This document shows, one piece after another, positions 8,183-17,101 of a DNA stretch of 64,000 nucleotides; position 1 is the stretch's first letter; every line of letters begins with the position of its first letter. The stretch is from Flavobacterium hibernum (GTDB lineage: Bacteria > Bacteroidota > Bacteroidia > Flavobacteriales > Flavobacteriaceae), in assembly GCF_000832125.1 (NCBI RefSeq), contig NZ_JPRK01000007.1, positions 396,804 to 460,803 on the forward strand. The letters run 5' to 3'. The notes under the pieces were generated by a model. The model was not told the DNA's origin. It searched no databases and saw only the letters and a program-made list of their open reading frames with translations. A program made the position numbers and the translations under genes.

Positions 8183-10954
8183 TTATTGTTTTATTAATTT
8201 GACTGTTTTTTTATTGTTTCCTTGACTAATTTCTGCAAGGTATATTCCGGAACTCCAATTACTGCCTATTGCAATAGTTTGTCCGTAGTTTGATTTTACT
8301 GTATTTAGGCGTCTTCCTAAAGTATCAAAAACATTTATAAAAATAGGTTCTTGTGAGTTGCTGTTTACATTAATTTTAAATTCTGTTTGCGTTGGGTTTG
8401 GAGCAACGACTACTTTTAATTCGTTTGTATCCAAATCAAAATCGTTTACGCCCAAAGTGGTTTTTACTAATTCAGTCTGGATGGTTAATCCGTTTATGGT
8501 GCTAAACGTAACATCTGTATTTGTGCCATTTGCCGTTGTGGTTACATTGTTGGCTGGCGTTGATAATACCCAACTTCCGGAAAGAGTTAGTGTTACCATA
8601 TCTGTTTGTGCTGCTCTGTTCAAAATAGAATTTTGACTACTAATCTGACTCCAGGTATAGGTTTCGTTTGAAGTCAATAAACCTAAATTTGGATTGGTAA
8701 GACTTACTTTTAATTTATTGCCATTATCTGTTTTTTGAGTCATTACAACAGCTGGTTTGTTTACACTTACCACAACATCGTAGGTAAAAACTGTTGCGGG
8801 AGTAAAAATAACATAACCAAATATCGCATCAGGAATATACTGTACAATATGCGCCTGACTATTTTGATGATAAATTTTAAAGTATGATGCAAAATTATCT
8901 GCAACTTGTTTTGTTGTGGTCTGACCGCCTTGCATGACAACTGCATATTGAAATTTAGCCGAGAGTGGTGCAATACCATGATTCATATAAGCCGTAGTAA
9001 AATTACCAGTTGTATTACCTGTATTGCTATTGTTAATAGAGTTTTGCTCGATGCGATTAATCGTAATTGGGTCTGTATTAGTTGCAGGAACAACATATCC
9101 GTTTCCAATAGCATCTGTTGCCCATAAAGCTCCTGTTTGAGTTTGAGTAAAATTATTTCCCGTGGCAACGGTTCCGTTTACATAAGTTGCAGTAATGGTA
9201 TTTGCTAATGCAGTTTGAAATAAAGTGGTATGAACAGGATATGTTCCGTTGGTGTCCCTGATGTTAGAACCTAGACAAAGTATGATATTTTTAAAAAAGA
9301 AGTTAGATTTTAAAGCCGTCATAACCGTTGCAGAATTAACGTCTTTGTAATCCATACCAAAAGCGCCATTATTATCTAAGGCAGCATGAGCAAGGAAACT
9401 CTTTCCGTTCATTTCTCGCATAATGCCAGTTCCAAGAACGTTTAATGGGAGATAGGCAACAGTTGTTCCGGGAATATGCGACCAATCCCAACCATTTTCT
9501 GAAAAACCATTTGAAACGCGTGTTACAGGATTTCCTATAGCTAATAGTTCCAAAGCACCCGCCGAAGTATATCTGCCAAAAACATTTTCGGTACTCGAAT
9601 TTTCAAAATGCCAAACGTGTTTGCTTGTTCCTTTTACGCTTGCCTGAAATCCGTTGTATTTATGTACACTTAAACCCGCAAAAGGGAAACTAAATTGTCC
9701 TTCGGCTATTTCAGGAAGTGGAGAAAGTCCGGAATTTAGAGTTTGCAAAATATCCATTACGCCACTTGGCGTATAAACCAAAGTAATTGATAGTGCATTT
9801 TGACGAAGTAAAGCGGTATTGGCAGTCGTAGAAAGCGCCCAAAGTCTTACAAACTCTCTTCCTGCGTCGAGATTTGCAACAGGATCTGTCACGTATAAAA
9901 AAGCCAAAGCAGGTCGTAAATCGTTAAGAGCATCTGTATTGGTTGGAAATCTTCCGGCGAGTCCCAGAGGAATTTCAAAACCTTTACTGAATTTGCTGTA
10001 ACTTAAAATGGCATTTTTTAAATTACTTTGGGCTTCCGGATTTAATTCGTAAGCGGTGTTTTTTAGCATCATATTCATGATCGAAGATTGCTGTAAAGCA
10101 TCTACGCCGTAAGAATTAGAATATGCTCCTCGATGATGATAAGTAATAAAATCGGGTTTGATACAATCGTTCCAGCCATTGCTTATTTTTAGAGCATTGT
10201 CGATAAATCTTTTTAAGAAATCCATATCCGAAACTTTTGTGCTCGAGGTATCGTCTTGAGCCAAAACATAACAAAGTCGCTGCTGAATTGATGAGCGAAT
10301 GATATCGGTATTAAAACCGGGATTGGTAAAATTAAAATTGGGATAGTCTGGCGAAATAAAAGCGGTTAACGTTTTAAGTGCTCCCAAATGGTGGGTAAAT
10401 TCACCCGCCGCAATTAGTTCATCTTTCATTAAAAAAATGGCCGTTGCATATCCTGATGAGCGCAAGCATACGCCATGCCCGCTACTAATAACTTCTTCGG
10501 TTGCGGGAATTGCCAGATAAGCAAAATCTGTTGTACTGTTTATACCTTTTGCTTTCATATAATTAAAAAGCTTTAAAATAAGATCTTTAACTGCTGAACT
10601 GTGATAATCCGGATTTGGACTTGTGACTGATCCTTTTAATTGATATAAAAACACCAACCGAATTAGTTTTTGTTCCACCAATACCTGATACGCATTTTGA
10701 TCTGTACTTACGTTAAAATTCCAAACTGCGCCGGGATTTGCAAAATCGTAAGCCGTGAGGTTTTTTGCTGCTATTCCGTTACTCAAAAAACGACTGTATC
10801 TTTCGTTGACTTGTGCTTTCGAATAATCGAGATTTTCGCCTGTAAGCCAGTTGCTGTATTTTGTTTTTATAGCATTTATATCACTCAATTGAGCATGCGA
10901 AAAGTTAAATACTAAGGCAATTAGCCATGCTGATAAAAGTAATTTTTTGCGCAT
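8183..10954 (-). CDS. PL8-family hyaluronate/chondroitin lyase with T9SS sorting domain
   Basis: The 923-residue product has a signal peptide (about 1-21), an alpha/alpha toroid (about 25-400) and the beta-sandwich region typical of PL8. Catalytic-type residues are visible: H273/H274, Y278 and Y282 in YHHRGAYSNSYG, R335 in GLAGRFP, and the ENVFGRY stretch near 456-461. The SHIPGTT stretch near 492-498 also fits PL8. PL8 enzymes cleave hyaluronan, chondroitin or xanthan by beta-elimination; GAG is favoured by neighbouring GH88 and PL12 genes. The last 75 residues form a type A T9SS sorting domain (VVAPNPTQTEF onwards, ending TVKLIKQ), so it should be secreted or surface-bound, unlike the PL12 enzymes. 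A 131-bp repeat separates it from the next upstream gene. Confidence 0.9.
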   Translation of the reverse strand: MRKKLLLSAWLIALVFNFSHAQLSDINAIKTKYSNWLTGENLDYSKAQVNERYSRFLSNGIAAKNLTAYDFANPGAVWNFNVSTDQNAYQVLVEQKLIRLVFLYQLKGSVTSPNPDYHSSAVKDLILKLFNYMKAKGINSTTDFAYLAIPATEEVISSGHGVCLRSSGYATAIFLMKDELIAAGEFTHHLGALKTLTAFISPDYPNFNFTNPGFNTDIIRSSIQQRLCYVLAQDDTSSTKVSDMDFLKRFIDNALKISNGWNDCIKPDFITYHHRGAYSNSYGVDALQQSSIMNMMLKNTAYELNPEAQSNLKNAILSYSKFSKGFEIPLGLAGRFPTNTDALNDLRPALAFLYVTDPVANLDAGREFVRLWALSTTANTALLRQNALSITLVYTPSGVMDILQTLNSGLSPLPEIAEGQFSFPFAGLSVHKYNGFQASVKGTSKHVWHFENSSTENVFGRYTSAGALELLAIGNPVTRVSNGFSENGWDWSHIPGTTVAYLPLNVLGTGIMREMNGKSFLAHAALDNNGAFGMDYKDVNSATVMTALKSNFFFKNIILCLGSNIRDTNGTYPVHTTLFQTALANTITATYVNGTVATGNNFTQTQTGALWATDAIGNGYVVPATNTDPITINRIEQNSINNSNTGNTTGNFTTAYMNHGIAPLSAKFQYAVVMQGGQTTTKQVADNFASYFKIYHQNSQAHIVQYIPDAIFGYVIFTPATVFTYDVVVSVNKPAVVMTQKTDNGNKLKVSLTNPNLGLLTSNETYTWSQISSQNSILNRAAQTDMVTLTLSGSWVLSTPANNVTTTANGTNTDVTFSTINGLTIQTELVKTTLGVNDFDLDTNELKVVVAPNPTQTEFKINVNSNSQEPIFINVFDTLGRRLNTVKSNYGQTIAIGSNWSSGIYLAEISQGNNKKTVKLIKQ

Positions 10955-11001
10955 AAGATTATTTTTAGAATGACTAATTGTTAAGGTAATTCGTTAGTTT
11001 A

Positions 11002-11132
11002 AACACATAGAATCATAGACTTTGTAAGTTTATAAAAGGCGTTTAACTTGTATTAAAAAACATAGCTATGTGTGGGAAACTAGTTTCTTATTTTATTCTT
11101 TTACGTGTCTAAAATCTATGATTCTATGTGTT
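11002..11132. repeat. MITE-like palindromic element, copy 1
   Basis: A 131-bp element bounded by perfect 18-bp inverted repeats (AACACATAGAATCATAGA at 11002-11019 and its reverse complement at 11115-11132). Internal sequence includes AAAAGGCGTTTAACTTGT, also found with small changes in the copies at 20161-20303 and 44381-44523. No coding capacity and no obvious target-site duplication. It sits between PL12 paralogue 3 and the PL8 gene inside the lyase operon. Confidence 0.85.
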
Positions 11133-11159
11133 GAATTGTTTTTTATCAATAAGTTAAAG

Positions 11160-13136
11160 CTATAAAGTCTGTTTTATATAAGTTATTTTTCCGTTGATAG
11201 ATACGGTAATATCAATGATCCCATTTGATAGATTATGTCCAGAGTTTTCTGTGATTTTAACTTCTGGAGCCGTATTTCCGTTAAACGGATATATTATTGA
11301 AATAAAACCTTCTGTTGTATCGCTATTTTTTAGTTTTTCGAAAGCAAAAGCCGGACGAGGTGATTCCTTTTGATATTGGTACGATACAAAACTACTTTCC
11401 TCTTTTAGCGTTACTTTATCTTTGTTTAATAACTGTATTAAAAGATTATTACCATCTGTATAATTGGTTACAATACTATTGTTTCCGGCATTCATCGTTG
11501 CTTTACTGTCTTCTTTTAAATTGTATCGAATGGCTAAGTTGCCTTTGGCATTTCCTATGGCTCTGTCGATTATTATAAAATAAGTTTGATCTACAAAAAG
11601 AAATGTTCTTTGATGATTTAGATCTTTATAACTAGGATTAGTGCTCGAAAGTACCTGAAGATCTCCATCTGGTTGCCACTGGGTTACTTTTGCATTATTC
11701 TCGATATTCTGATTGTCCAGCGTTAAGGTTTGATGCGCTTTGGTCGAACGATACCAATCTCTTTTTGAGTTTTCCTGATTGCCTACATTAGCATAAATAA
11801 AACTACCCGAGTCAGGCGTAAAATCGCGTCCTTTTACCCATAAAACAAAATTACCGTTGTCTGGGTGTGAATGAAACTCTGCCGGAGGTCCTACTTTTAT
11901 TTGCATCACAGTCGATTTGATATCCCAGCCATTTCTAAAAGCATAAAATCCTGCATTTGGCAAACTGCTAGACAAATAATCAGGTTGTTTGCCAGATGCT
12001 CCATCTGTGGCATAATATTCAATTACTTTCTCTTTAGGGAAAACACTTGCCCATAATTGATAATTTTTGAGCATTAGAGTTTTATTGGTCATAAATGAAT
12101 TTCCATAAAGCGGAAATGTATAATCCGGAAACGAGTATTTGCCTACTGCCAAAATCATTTTTTTGACCAAATCACGGTAACTTTCCGGAAACTCATTTTC
12201 GGCACCGTTTAATTGCGCAATTTGCAGTGCATCCAAAAATATTTTAATGGTTCCAATATGATAAGAGGGAGACAACTCAAACTGAATTCCATCTGGTAAT
12301 ACTTGCTTTTTAATTTCTTCGTTTAAAATCACAATTCCACTTTTACGCCAAGTTTCGGCCTGTTTCATTTCGGGAAACGAACTTCCGGCACACATCATAT
12401 GTACAGCTTCGTACAATCTATGGTTGCCAATATCAGTATAATTGTTCTTTACATAATTTGCCTGCTCATTATAGGAGTTTAAATATTCGATTAAGAAAGC
12501 GGGAGTAAAGTTGGGCGAATTCACAAACAAGTTAAAATAACCAGACCAATGGTTCAATCTAAAAGAAACCACAAAAGCTTTCCAAGCATATTCTTTATCA
12601 TCAGAATAAGCGCCTTGTTTGTTTTTCTTTATCCAATCGCGCACCTCAAAAATCCATTCTTTTGCGTATTGTTCGTCACCCGTACTGCGGTATACAATAC
12701 CCAAAGATTCCCAAAAAGCAGTTCTGTGCAAAAAGGTAGTAAGCAATTGATCTTGTACAGGACGATATTGCCAATTAATGTCTTTGCCATAATCAAATGT
12801 TGGATAACCTTTGTGAGGTTTAAATTTATGAACCAAAATATCATTGGCAAGTTGCAGTGTATTTTCGTTTACTTTTTTGCCTTCAAATTTTACGTTATCT
12901 TCAAGATTAAAATCTAAAAGTTTAACATTGGTACGATTGCGGTAATATTTTAAAAGTTCTTTTGCTGCATCATCATATTTACGCGAATTGACCAAGTTTT
13001 TTACTTTTTCAAGTCCTTTGTATTCGAGGTTTATATTGTCGAAACTTGATGCACTGATTTTAGCTTCCTGCGCAAGAATACTTTGCGCAAAAAGCCAAAA
13101 AAAACAAGAAACAAATATTTTTTTTAAGTTCATCAT
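11160..13136 (-). CDS. PL12-type heparinase II/III family lyase (paralogue 3)
   Basis: The 658-residue product has a signal peptide (1-23, ending LAQ), a helical N-terminal domain and a beta-sandwich C-terminal domain. The active-site set is complete: N238 (IGNHRLYEA), Y292 (ELSPSYH) and H422 (EFHSHPDNG). It is the most divergent of the three and keeps the GNHRL form of the motif. It should be a periplasmic GAG lyase; a different linkage or sulfation preference from the other two is plausible but unproven. It starts 2 bp after the GH88 stop, so the two are almost certainly co-transcribed. Confidence 0.87.
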   Translation of the reverse strand: MMNLKKIFVSCFFWLFAQSILAQEAKISASSFDNINLEYKGLEKVKNLVNSRKYDDAAKELLKYYRNRTNVKLLDFNLEDNVKFEGKKVNENTLQLANDILVHKFKPHKGYPTFDYGKDINWQYRPVQDQLLTTFLHRTAFWESLGIVYRSTGDEQYAKEWIFEVRDWIKKNKQGAYSDDKEYAWKAFVVSFRLNHWSGYFNLFVNSPNFTPAFLIEYLNSYNEQANYVKNNYTDIGNHRLYEAVHMMCAGSSFPEMKQAETWRKSGIVILNEEIKKQVLPDGIQFELSPSYHIGTIKIFLDALQIAQLNGAENEFPESYRDLVKKMILAVGKYSFPDYTFPLYGNSFMTNKTLMLKNYQLWASVFPKEKVIEYYATDGASGKQPDYLSSSLPNAGFYAFRNGWDIKSTVMQIKVGPPAEFHSHPDNGNFVLWVKGRDFTPDSGSFIYANVGNQENSKRDWYRSTKAHQTLTLDNQNIENNAKVTQWQPDGDLQVLSSTNPSYKDLNHQRTFLFVDQTYFIIIDRAIGNAKGNLAIRYNLKEDSKATMNAGNNSIVTNYTDGNNLLIQLLNKDKVTLKEESSFVSYQYQKESPRPAFAFEKLKNSDTTEGFISIIYPFNGNTAPEVKITENSGHNLSNGIIDITVSINGKITYIKQTL

Positions 13137-13138
13137 CG

Positions 13139-14365
13139 TTAGTTGATTGAAGTGCGATTTTTCGACAAATCAATTTTTTTAATTGCCGCGTATCTTTTTA
13201 GAGCCTCAAGATAATAGTAATCTGCGTAATCTAGCGGTGTATCAATTTCTGAATTGTATAAAAATGCTCCAACACTATGTTTCAATAAAAAATAACTATT
13301 TTCTCCCGGTTTTGCTAAATAAGCATCAGACGATAAAGATTTTAAAATATCCTCGGCATAATCGGCATACTTTTTTCCGTCTTTAACCTGAGTGCTTAAA
13401 TCTAATAATGCCGATGCAATTACTGCTGCTGCCGATGCATCTCTTGGTGCAAGCTCGGCTGTATCTAAGGCGTTGTGAACATCAAAATCCCAAACCGGAA
13501 CTTTGTCTTTTGGCATTTTAGGGTGATTCATAATAAAAGAAGCAATACGTTCTGCCTGATCTAAAAACTTCGGATTTTTAGTATTCTCATAACACATCGT
13601 ATATCCGTACAATCCCCAAGCTTGTCCACGTGCCCAAGCCGAATCATCTGTAACACCTTGATGGGTTCCTTTTTTTAATACTTTACCCGTTTTTGGATCA
13701 TAATCTACTAAATGATACGAACTGTAATCTTTTCTAAAATGGTTTTTAATTGTGGTTAAAGCATGTGTACTTGCTGCTTTTGCATATTCAGGTTTGTTAA
13801 ATTGGTTGGCGCTCCAATATAAATATTCCAAATTCATCATATTATCGATAATTACCGGATAATGCAACCAAGCAAAATCCCATGAACGAATTGTTCCAAC
13901 AGTTGGGCTGAAACGAGCGTAAAGATTCGCAGCTCCATCTGCAAGAACAGGAAGATACGTTTTGTCGCCAGTAATTCGGTATGCATTTCCGTAAGAACAG
14001 AATAGCATAAAACCAACATCGTGTGTGTTTTTTATGTTTCGAATAGAATCTAAAGCGATTGTAAATTTTTTTGCTTGTTCTGCCAATGCTTTATCTCCTG
14101 TAAGTTCGTAGCCGTACCAAAGACTTCCCGGAAAAAAACCAGTTGTCCAATCTGTCAATCCGGCAATTCTAACTGTTCCATTAGGATTAATAGAACGCGG
14201 ATTTTTGCCCGGTTTATAAGTTTGTGCTGCTTTGTTTAACTGAAAATTGATTACTTCGGATGTTTTTTTAAACCATTCCAACGACGGATCTTCTTGTTTA
14301 AGTTGGGCAAACGTATTTATTGAAAAGGCAGTGATAGCTAAAAATAAGGCTAAGGTTTTTTTCAT
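13139..14365 (-). CDS. GH88 unsaturated glucuronyl hydrolase
   Basis: The 408-residue product has a signal peptide (1-20) and an alpha/alpha-barrel of normal GH88 length. Two aspartates match the family's catalytic pair: D116 in THDVGF and D174 in IIDNMMNLEYL. GH88 enzymes hydrate the 4,5 double bond of the uronate left at the non-reducing end by polysaccharide lyases, releasing a 5-keto sugar and the amino sugar. It is first in the operon with three PL12 and one PL8 lyase, exactly where their products would be used. A periplasmic location is likely. Confidence 0.92.
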   Translation of the reverse strand: MKKTLALFLAITAFSINTFAQLKQEDPSLEWFKKTSEVINFQLNKAAQTYKPGKNPRSINPNGTVRIAGLTDWTTGFFPGSLWYGYELTGDKALAEQAKKFTIALDSIRNIKNTHDVGFMLFCSYGNAYRITGDKTYLPVLADGAANLYARFSPTVGTIRSWDFAWLHYPVIIDNMMNLEYLYWSANQFNKPEYAKAASTHALTTIKNHFRKDYSSYHLVDYDPKTGKVLKKGTHQGVTDDSAWARGQAWGLYGYTMCYENTKNPKFLDQAERIASFIMNHPKMPKDKVPVWDFDVHNALDTAELAPRDASAAAVIASALLDLSTQVKDGKKYADYAEDILKSLSSDAYLAKPGENSYFLLKHSVGAFLYNSEIDTPLDYADYYYLEALKRYAAIKKIDLSKNRTSIN

Positions 14366-14649
14366 TGGTTAATCTTTTAGATTTATGATCTGTTTGTTCT
14401 AATGCTTCGATTAAGCGAAGTTAGACCTGAGTTCTAAAAAGGTCTTTCAGTTTTTATCATAAAACTTTCAAATTTGTGTAAACTTCCTGTTTTTACCGTT
14501 TCAGCATGGTTTTTTTAGCATTTTAAAACAGGTTTTGTAATTGCTTTAGAGTATTTGGCGCAAAAAATAAGCTATGATTTACAAGTGATTTGGTTTTTGT
14601 AAATTGAAATTTTTGTACCGATTTGTTCCAATTTAAAAAAAGATGACTT

Positions 14650-14698
14650 GTTTCAAAATGAACCGTCGTGTTTCAATTTATAAAATGAAACCTGTTTC
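14650..14698. promoter_or_regulatory. Candidate operator with phased GTTTCA repeats upstream of the GAG operon
   Basis: GTTTCA occurs at 14650-14655 and again exactly 20 bp later at 14670-14675, with opposite half-sites TGAAC (14659-14663) and TGAAAC (14686-14691) and a further GTTTC (14694-14698). Two-helical-turn spacing plus inverted halves is what a dimeric regulator site would look like. It lies about 290-330 bp before the GH88 start and 55-100 bp before a small plus-strand gene, so it could serve either. No regulator gene is adjacent. Confidence 0.35.
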
Positions 14699-14752
14699 TA
14701 AAAAACGATTTCCTTTTTATTTGTAATTTAATTCTCAATTAAAAAAGTAAAA

Positions 14753-14992
14753 ATGTCTGTCCCAAAAGAATTGTACAATGTCAAATTTGTTGAGTACAAC
14801 GAATCACTCAAGATTTTGTATTTAGTAGATGACAATTTTAAGTCAATTTGCGATGAATACTGCAAGAGTAAATTAAAAGCGGAGAAGTTTAAGCGGAAAT
14901 TTGAAAAGAATTTCAAGCATAAATTAGAGTACGAAAATTTGTCAAAAGAACTAGAAGAGGAAATTCTAATTTATTTGATTCGAAAAGGATGA
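14753..14992 (+). CDS. Small lysine/glutamate-rich protein of unknown function (79 aa)
   Basis: Not recognised. The product is soluble, without a signal peptide or membrane segment, and very rich in charged residues (C-terminal half KLKAEKFKRKFEKNF then ENLSKELEEE), suggesting helices. It is a free-standing plus-strand gene between the GAG operon and another small gene. A neighbouring frame stays open to a stop at 15054-15056 and encodes plausible charged sequence (EDAAKEWERTF), so the natural protein may be about 20 residues longer if a frameshift occurred. Confidence 0.5.
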   Translation: MSVPKELYNVKFVEYNESLKILYLVDDNFKSICDEYCKSKLKAEKFKRKFEKNFKHKLEYENLSKELEEEILIYLIRKG

Positions 14993-15080
14993 AGATGCTG
15001 CGAAAGAATGGGAGAGAACTTTTTCCAAAACTTTCTGCATTATTAAAATAGGGTAACAATAAAATTTATAAAGCCTGATT

Positions 15081-15323
15081 TTAAGAATTGCTCTCTATAA
15101 TTTTTTGTACGCTGTCGATAAAAAGCTCTGTGTTTTTAACTTCTTGGTTAATGTAGATATCATAATTTGCTAGTTTAAACTGATCGATGATGTCTTTTTT
15201 TAAATACTTTATAATAGATTCGATACTTCGGTTTTGACTTTCAGAATTTCTTTTTAATTCTCTTTGTTTGCTTTCCAGATATTGTAAACTACTTTTTAAT
15301 CTTTGAATGTTTAATTTTTCCAA
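15081..15323 (-). CDS. Small coiled-coil protein of unknown function (80 aa)
   Basis: Not recognised. The product starts MEKLNIQRLKSSLQYLES and is predicted by eye to be mostly helical, with heptad-like Leu/Ile spacing in the first 45 residues. It has no signal peptide. It is convergent with the 79-residue gene (88-bp gap). Composition resembles a genuine small cytoplasmic protein, but there is no independent support. Confidence 0.45.
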   Translation of the reverse strand: MEKLNIQRLKSSLQYLESKQRELKRNSESQNRSIESIIKYLKKDIIDQFKLANYDIYINQEVKNTELFIDSVQKIIESNS

Positions 15324-15601
15324 TCCTTTATTCTAATTTAAAATTTATCAAAAAACACTAATTATTAGTAGTATAGTATTTTAAGATATTCTAAAAAAAC
15401 ATTAAAGACTACTGTGCTTGCCTACTTACGTACAATTAGAGAATTTAGATTTAGAAATGTTTATTTAATTTTTAGAATAGTTTTTAAAATTCCCATGTAC
15501 TTGATAGTTTGTTTGTTATCCAAAACTTAGCAGGTAAGCTTGAATTGATTTTTTTCTAATATTGTTCTTTTTTTTAATAATCGAAAAATCTATAAACAAG
15601 A
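15324..15601. other. Intergenic region without recognised features
   Basis: AT-rich sequence between a small minus-strand gene and the terminator at 15602-15625. No gene, repeat or convincing promoter box was found on either strand. Confidence 0.4.
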
Positions 15602-15625
15602 AAAGAGACGATCGCTCGTCTCTTT
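15602..15625 (-). terminator. Hairpin terminator after the NagX-like gene
   Basis: A perfect 10-bp stem (AAAGAGACGA at 15602-15611, TCGTCTCTTT at 15616-15625) with a 4-nt loop, 63 bp past the stop of the last gene of the minus-strand arm. The downstream U-tract on the minus strand is interrupted (CTTGTTTATAGATTTTT), so termination may be partial. Confidence 0.65.
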
Positions 15626-15688
15626 CTATAATCTAAAAAATCTAATTTGTATTGTTTTTCTAACTTAAACAAAAACAACTCAATATCA

Positions 15689-16960
15689 TTATACCTTAAA
15701 TATTAATTTCTTTTTATAGAAAACCCATAATATAAGGGACCAAAAAATGGCATACAAAATTGCATAAGCTAATGAGGAATTTAACGGGTTTTCGAACCAA
15801 GTTTCAATTCCAAATTTATAAATCAAAGTTTGAAGATTGATTTGTTCTGTCGCGATTTCCGGACTTTGAACTTTGATTGAACTTAATACTCTAGGAATTA
15901 CACCCGAAAAGAAAAACACAATCATAGGATTTACGCCCCAAATCAAGAACAGTTTTGTCCATTTTTTATAATTGGCAATGTCAATAATATAATACAATAG
16001 AGTAAGGCATATTGTTGCGATACCGGCAGTGTATAATACATAAGAACTTGTCCAAAGAGATTTATTGATTGGGAATATAATATTCCAGAGTAAACCTGAG
16101 ATTATAAGAACAATTCCTGCAAGGGCCAATTTTTTAGCGATTTCAGTTTTAGCAATTTGCAAGTTTAATAATTGGCCAATAAACATTCCAATAATACCAG
16201 TTCCAATAGCAGGTAAAGTACTCAAAATACCTTCTGGATCCCAAGTTTTAGAAGATGCCCATAAATGTCCTTCTAAAAGTAAATTGTCTAACCATGCCGC
16301 AAGATTGGTTCCTTTATCAAAATTAGCTTCGCCAAATCCGGGAACGGGAACAAAAGCCATTAAAAGCCAATACCCTATTAATAGTGAAGCCGCGACTATA
16401 AGTTGTGTTTTTAAGTTTGTTTTTAAATATAAAATAGAAGCAAAGAAGTACACAATTCCTATTCGTTGTAAAACTCCGGGAATTCTAGTGTCTTGAAAAG
16501 ATTCTAAATTACTGTATGTTAAACCCAATAATATGGCAAAGATTCCAACGGCGAGATAGGTTTTAACTTTTAAACTAAAGTTTCCTAAAAGGGCATATGC
16601 GACGGCAAAAGTTATAAGTAATCTGATTGCTAACAATGGAATTCCTTCCAAATCGAATAAATGAATTCGACTAAAACAACTTAGGAAAAAACCTAAACAA
16701 AATATTCTAAGTGAACGAACTAAAATTTTATTAAAGACTGCCCAGTCAAAATGTTTTGTTGGCATTGCAAATGGTATTGCAGTTCCCATTATAAAAACAA
16801 AGAATGGAAAAACCAAGTCAGTAGGCGTACAGCCATGCCACTCTGCATGTTCTAACGGCGGATATATTGATGACCAACTGCCCGGGTTGTTGACTATGGT
16901 CATTAATAAAATAGTAAATCCTCTAAATACGTCGAGAGATGTTAAACGTTCTTTTGTCAT
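15689..16960 (-). CDS. NagX-like membrane protein (heparan-alpha-glucosaminide N-acetyltransferase family)
   Basis: The 423-residue product has about ten to eleven membrane segments and an N-terminal signature (RLTSLDVFRGFTILLM, then HAEWHGCTPTDLVFPFFVFIMG) of the DUF5009/COG4299 family. That family includes bacterial NagX, found with GlcNAc genes, and the transmembrane domain of lysosomal HGSNAT, which moves acetyl from cytosolic acetyl-CoA to glucosamine outside. The conserved His in AEWHG fits the active-site region. It is the last gene of the minus-strand arm, after the NagZ fusion. A role in re-acetylating amino sugars in the periplasm is inferred; transport cannot be excluded. Confidence 0.8.
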   Translation of the reverse strand: MTKERLTSLDVFRGFTILLMTIVNNPGSWSSIYPPLEHAEWHGCTPTDLVFPFFVFIMGTAIPFAMPTKHFDWAVFNKILVRSLRIFCLGFFLSCFSRIHLFDLEGIPLLAIRLLITFAVAYALLGNFSLKVKTYLAVGIFAILLGLTYSNLESFQDTRIPGVLQRIGIVYFFASILYLKTNLKTQLIVAASLLIGYWLLMAFVPVPGFGEANFDKGTNLAAWLDNLLLEGHLWASSKTWDPEGILSTLPAIGTGIIGMFIGQLLNLQIAKTEIAKKLALAGIVLIISGLLWNIIFPINKSLWTSSYVLYTAGIATICLTLLYYIIDIANYKKWTKLFLIWGVNPMIVFFFSGVIPRVLSSIKVQSPEIATEQINLQTLIYKFGIETWFENPLNSSLAYAILYAIFWSLILWVFYKKKLIFKV

Positions 16961-16994
16961 AGGTTTGGTTGTTTAGGGTTCAATTAAAATATAA

Positions 16995-17085
16995 GTGCCA
17001 GGCTGAGTCCATTCGGCTTTGCTCAGGATAAACTTAGTCGAAGCCCTTTTAAGGTCATAAGCCTTCGACTCCGCTCAGGATGACA
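16995..17085. repeat. Interspersed repeat of the CTCAGGAT type
   Basis: Two related units, TTCGGCTTTGCTCAGGAT and TTCGACTCCGCTCAGGAT, flank AGTCGAAGCCC, making a degenerate folded repeat between the NagX-like gene and the NagZ fusion. Similar short interspersed units are common in Flavobacterium chromosomes. It carries no gene. Confidence 0.6.
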
Positions 17086-17101
17086 TTGAATTTATAAGTT
17101 C

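Noticed and set aside
12549..12917. A plus-strand open frame of 122 codons opposite PL12 paralogue 3
   Set aside because: It lies wholly opposite a well-supported gene, its translation is an irregular mix of hydrophobic and basic residues, and it has no start context or family motif.
16065..16496. A plus-strand frame of 143 codons opposite the NagX-like gene
   Set aside because: Complementary to membrane-helix codons of a supported gene; such mirror frames are expected and no domain is visible.
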